Shown here in pieces: positions 61,185 through 64,000 of a DNA stretch of 64,000 nt. Within the stretch, counting starts at the first letter, position 1. Every line of letters starts with the position of its first letter. Below the pieces are notes generated by a model, which was not told the DNA's origin, did not search any database, and saw only the letters and a list, made by a program, of their open reading frames with translations. Origin of the DNA: Burkholderia lata (lineage in GTDB: Bacteria; Pseudomonadota; Gammaproteobacteria; Burkholderiales; Burkholderiaceae); NCBI RefSeq assembly GCF_000012945.1, contig NC_007510.1, forward strand, positions 620,001 to 684,000, read 5' to 3'. The translations under genes were made by a program, and so were the position numbers.

Positions 61185-61690
61185 TTGTTGACCGCCTGAC
61201 GTTCGAATGCTTCGGGGCGCGGCGCGACCGAATGCGTGTGCACGAAATCGAGCGGAATGCGCCGCCCGGCGAGGTAATCGTCGACGCAGCGCATCACCGC
61301 GGGCGAGCGATGGCGCTCGCCGCACGCGCGCAGTTCGTCGGCGGTCATCCACAGCGTGCGGACGATGCCGTCGTCGAGCGCGTGGCCCGCGACCGGCTCG
61401 CCGGCCGTGCCGCAGAACGTGAAGCGCAGGTAGGTCGCGCCGGCGGTGCCGGGGCGGTCGTAGTGCGCGAGATAGACGCCGACGAGCGCGTCGGGCGTGA
61501 ACGGGTGCGCGGTTTCCTCGAGCGTCTCTCGGATCACGGCGTCGGCCAGCGTTTCGCCGGCTTCGAGGTGGCCTGCCGGCTGGTTGATGCGCAGGCCCGA
61601 CGAGGTTTCTTCCTCGATCATGAGAAAGCGGCCGGCGTGCTCGACGAGCGCGGCGACCGTCACATGCGGGGTCCAGATTTCGGGTTTCAT
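61181..61690 (-). CDS. Nudix hydrolase (NudJ-like), variant Nudix box
   Basis: A 169-residue Nudix protein. The box is [22 protein letters not shown] (about 35-56, split here), matching GX5EX7REUXEEX except that Ala replaces the final Gly. Catalytic Glu residues are kept. NudJ-like length and its position directly before mnmA resemble the E. coli nudJ-mnmA (ymfB-trmU) pair. Start ATG 61690 ([11 protein letters not shown]); the frame is open to 61810. Likely a phosphatase of HMP-PP or nucleoside triphosphates (inference). Confidence 0.85.
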   Translation of the reverse strand: MKPEIWTPHVTVAALVEHAGRFLMIEEETSSGLRINQPAGHLEAGETLADAVIRETLEETAHPFTPDALVGVYLAHYDRPGTAGATYLRFTFCGTAGEPVAGHALDDGIVRTLWMTADELRACGERHRSPAVMRCVDDYLAGRRIPLDFVHTHSVAPRPEAFERQAVNK

Positions 61691-61967
61691 GGTTCGGCAT
61701 TTTACCGGTTGCGCCCGAACGCTGCCGGTCGCTGCGTTAAACGAATCGGACCCTTTCAATTCGTCTGTCCCGCCGATACGCGGCGATGCCGGCCGGGCCG
61801 GCGTCGCCATCTCGCACGATCGTGCGGAGCGTGGGGGTACGGCCTTCGCTTTCGCCTAAAGTGAAAGGTGAATGCCGTCGCTCGTGAGCCGGTCGTCAGC
61901 CTGCCCGGCTCGTTGCGCAGTAGAAATCGCAGGAAACGAAAAACTGACGATGACGGAGGGACCGACG

Positions 61968-63107
61968 ATGCATATTGGCGTGCCTGCCGAAACGCGGGCG
62001 AACGAGACGCGCGTGGCCGCGACGCCGGAAACCGTGAAGAAATACGCGGCGGCCGGGCATCGGGTCAGTATCGCGAAAGGGGCCGGCATCGCCGCGAGTT
62101 ATCCGGACGAAGCCTACGCGGCCGCCGGTGCCGAACTGACGGGCCAGTCAGCTGCTTTCGATGTCGACATCGTGCTGAAAGTGCAGGCGCCCACCGACGC
62201 CGAACTGCCGTTGCTCAAGCGCGGCGCCGTGCTGGTCGGCATGCTCGACCCGTTCAACGGCGAACAGGCGGCGCAGCTCGCCGCGGCCGGCGTGACGGCC
62301 TTCGCGCTCGAAGCCGCGCCGCGCACGACGCGTGCGCAGAGCCTCGACGTGCTGTCGTCGCAGGCGAACATCGCGGGCTACAAGGCCGTGCTGGTGGCCG
62401 CGGCGCTGTATCCGCGCTTCTTTCCGATGCTGATGACGGCCGCGGGCACCGTGAAGGCCGCGCGCGTGCTGATTCTCGGCGCGGGCGTCGCGGGCCTGCA
62501 GGCGATCGCGACCGCGAAGCGCCTCGGCGCGGTGATCGAGGCGTCCGACGTGCGGCCGGCCGTGAAGGAGCAGATCGAGTCGCTCGGCGCGAAATTCCTC
62601 GACGTCCCGTACGAAACCGACGAAGAGCGCGACGCTGCGCAGGGCGTGGGCGGCTATGCGCGCCCGATGCCGCCGTCGTGGCTCGGCCGCCAGGCCGCGC
62701 TCGTGCACGAGCGCGCGAAGCAGGCCGACATCGTGATCACCACCGCGCTGATTCCCGGGCGCCCGGCGCCGACCCTGATCTCGGTCGAGACTGTGCAGTC
62801 GATGAAGCCGGGCTCGGTGCTCGTCGATCTCGCGGCCGGCCGCGGCCCGGAATTCGACGGCCGCAAGAGCGGCAACTGCCCGCTGACGGTCGCCGACCAG
62901 GTGATCGTGCACGACGGCGTGACGATCGCCGGCTACACGAATCTCGCGTCGATGGTCGCAGCGGACGCGTCGGCGCTGTATGCACGCAACCTGCTCGACT
63001 TCATGAAGCTGATCGTCACGAAGGACGGCACGCTGAACATCGACCTGACCGACGACATCGTCGCCGCGACGCTCCTGTGCCGCGACGGCGAAGTCGCGCG
63101 CAAGTAG
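61968..63107 (+). CDS. pntAA: NAD(P) transhydrogenase alpha subunit, part 1
   Basis: A 379-residue peripheral NAD(H)-binding domain of the proton-translocating transhydrogenase. It starts MHIGVPAETRANETRVAA behind GGAGGG. RQD-loop region, Rossmann VLILGAGVAGLQAIATAKRLG (split) at about 168-187, and ALIPGRPAPTLIS (about 263-275) fit PntA domain I. In E. coli PntA is one chain; here it is split into pntAA and pntAB, as in Rhodospirillum and Burkholderia. Spacing to pntAB is 18 bases. Confidence 0.95.
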   Translation: MHIGVPAETRANETRVAATPETVKKYAAAGHRVSIAKGAGIAASYPDEAYAAAGAELTGQSAAFDVDIVLKVQAPTDAELPLLKRGAVLVGMLDPFNGEQAAQLAAAGVTAFALEAAPRTTRAQSLDVLSSQANIAGYKAVLVAAALYPRFFPMLMTAAGTVKAARVLILGAGVAGLQAIATAKRLGAVIEASDVRPAVKEQIESLGAKFLDVPYETDEERDAAQGVGGYARPMPPSWLGRQAALVHERAKQADIVITTALIPGRPAPTLISVETVQSMKPGSVLVDLAAGRGPEFDGRKSGNCPLTVADQVIVHDGVTIAGYTNLASMVAADASALYARNLLDFMKLIVTKDGTLNIDLTDDIVAATLLCRDGEVARK

Positions 63108-63125
63108 CCGGGAGAGGAGGCGACC

Positions 63126-63452
63126 ATGGAAGTCATCAATCACACGGTGATCAACGTGATCATCTTCGTGCTGGCGGTGTACGTCGGCTACCACGTGGTG
63201 TGGAACGTCACGCCGGCGCTGCATACGCCGCTGATGGCCGTGACCAACGCGATCTCGGCGATCGTGATCGTCGGCGCGATGCTGGCGGCGGCGCTGACCG
63301 TCGGCGCGACCGGCAAGGTGTTCGGCACGCTCGCGGTCGCGCTCGCGGCCGTCAACGTGTTCGGCGGGTTCCTCGTGACGAGGCGCATGCTCGAGATGTT
63401 CCGCAAGAAGGCGCCCAGGCAGGCCGAGGGCGGCAAGGAGGGCGCGCGATGA
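63126..63452 (+). CDS. pntAB: NAD(P) transhydrogenase alpha subunit, part 2
   Basis: A 108-residue membrane segment corresponding to the C-terminal helices of E. coli PntA: three helices, beginning [19 protein letters not shown] and including the signature [14 protein letters not shown] (about 33-46). It ends with a charged tail and overlaps pntB by four bases (ATGA). Confidence 0.95.
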   Translation: MEVINHTVINVIIFVLAVYVGYHVVWNVTPALHTPLMAVTNAISAIVIVGAMLAAALTVGATGKVFGTLAVALAAVNVFGGFLVTRRMLEMFRKKAPRQAEGGKEGAR

Positions 63453-64000
63453 GCATGAACGTCGTCACGCTGCTGTACCTCGTCGCATCGGTGTGCTTCA
63501 TCCAGGCGCTGAAAGGCCTGTCGAACCCGAAGAGCGCGCGGCGCGGCAACCTGTTCGGGATGGCCGGGATGGCCATCGCGATCCTCACGACGATCGCGCT
63601 GATCGTCAAGCAGGCCGAGTGGCTCGGCGCGAACCTGCCGCTCGGCATCGCGCTGGTGCTCGGCGCGCTGATCGTCGGCGGCGGCGTGGGGGCGTTCGTC
63701 GCCGCGCGCGTCGAGATGACGAAGATGCCGGAGCTCGTCGCGGCGATGCATTCGCTGATCGGTCTCGCGGCCGTGTGCATCGCGTATGCGGTGGTGTCGG
63801 AGCCGGAAGCGTTCGGGCTCGTGCCGCAGGACGCGGTGTCGTCGGACTTCATCCCGTACGGCAACCGTGTCGAGCTGTTCATCGGCACGGTCGTCGGCGC
63901 AATCACGTTCTCCGGGTCGGTGATCGCGTTCGGCAAGCTGTCTGGCAAATACAGGTTCCGGCTGTTCCAGGGCGCGCCGGTCGTGTATGCGGGCCAGCAC
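63449..64000 (+). CDS. pntB: NAD(P) transhydrogenase beta subunit, N-terminal part (runs off right edge)
   Basis: 184 residues of PntB before the window ends. Membrane helices start [20 protein letters not shown]. The signature [16 protein letters not shown] (about 93-108) with the conserved proton-channel His, and [12 protein letters not shown] (about 156-167), identify the membrane domain. The NADP-binding domain lies beyond the edge. Confidence 0.95.
   Translation, partial: MSMNVVTLLYLVASVCFIQALKGLSNPKSARRGNLFGMAGMAIAILTTIALIVKQAEWLGANLPLGIALVLGALIVGGGVGAFVAARVEMTKMPELVAAMHSLIGLAAVCIAYAVVSEPEAFGLVPQDAVSSDFIPYGNRVELFIGTVVGAITFSGSVIAFGKLSGKYRFRLFQGAPVVYAGQH

Overview
The window reads as ordinary chromosome of a high-GC beta-proteobacterium, most likely Burkholderia (cepacia-complex type, primary chromosome). 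The evidence is near-wobble-saturated GC codon use, a divergent fur/bamE pair, dusB-fis-purH synteny, ruvCAB, a HexR-controlled edd-eda block, split pntAA/pntAB/pntB, and an ESPR-bearing autotransporter. I see no tRNA or rRNA gene, insertion sequence, prophage or CRISPR array. RNase P RNA is present (39584-39997).

Region 1 (1-5460) has an MFS exporter (cut by the left edge) divergent from a CynR-like LysR regulator. A FadR/GntR-type repressor follows, divergent from dctA-like / allantoicase / ureidoglycolate lyase. Three GGT-N3-ACC dyads, in front of cynR-like, the repressor gene and dctA, suggest one small regulon. The DctA-like transporter carries substrate-site substitutions. Region 2 (5600-15600) is housekeeping: fur | bamE, dapB, an ExbB/ExbD pair, leuS-lptE-holA, proA and hemJ.

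Region 3 (15600-21340) is an Entner-Doudoroff/gluconate island: hexR divergent from edd-eda, then gntP-gntK, with two HexR-type operators between hexR and edd. Region 4 (21400-31350) has a TetR repressor with tandem operators facing an FAD amine-oxidase-like gene, then purB, a HypT-like LysR gene, gdhA, and the glutamate/aspartate ABC transporter gltI-JKL with a terminator-like hairpin after gltI.

Region 5 (31400-37340) is a 1753-codon classical autotransporter with a GTG start and an AT-rich upstream zone. Region 6 (37340-46800) carries a class II amidotransferase, pyrC, rnpB, an OsmC protein, a convincing unannotated small RNA with an anti-Shine-Dalgarno loop (about 40820-40911), a DUF1090 protein, rplM-rpsI, erpA, anmK, tyrS-dtd and a phosphatase.

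Region 7 (46849-57384) is almost all on the minus strand: a ParB-like lipoprotein, an MpaB/DUF2236 protein, ruvCAB, dusB-fis-purH, a UbiH-family hydroxylase and pepP. Region 8 (57500-64000) has a GST, a membrane-anchored GltB-like FMN protein, Nudix-mnmA, and pntAA-pntAB-pntB (cut by the right edge).

The best candidates for something undescribed are the small RNA at 40820-40911, the variant DctA in a ureide operon under a GGT-N3-ACC regulon, the alternative hairpins in the leuS leader, and the AT-rich, dyad-containing control region of the autotransporter.
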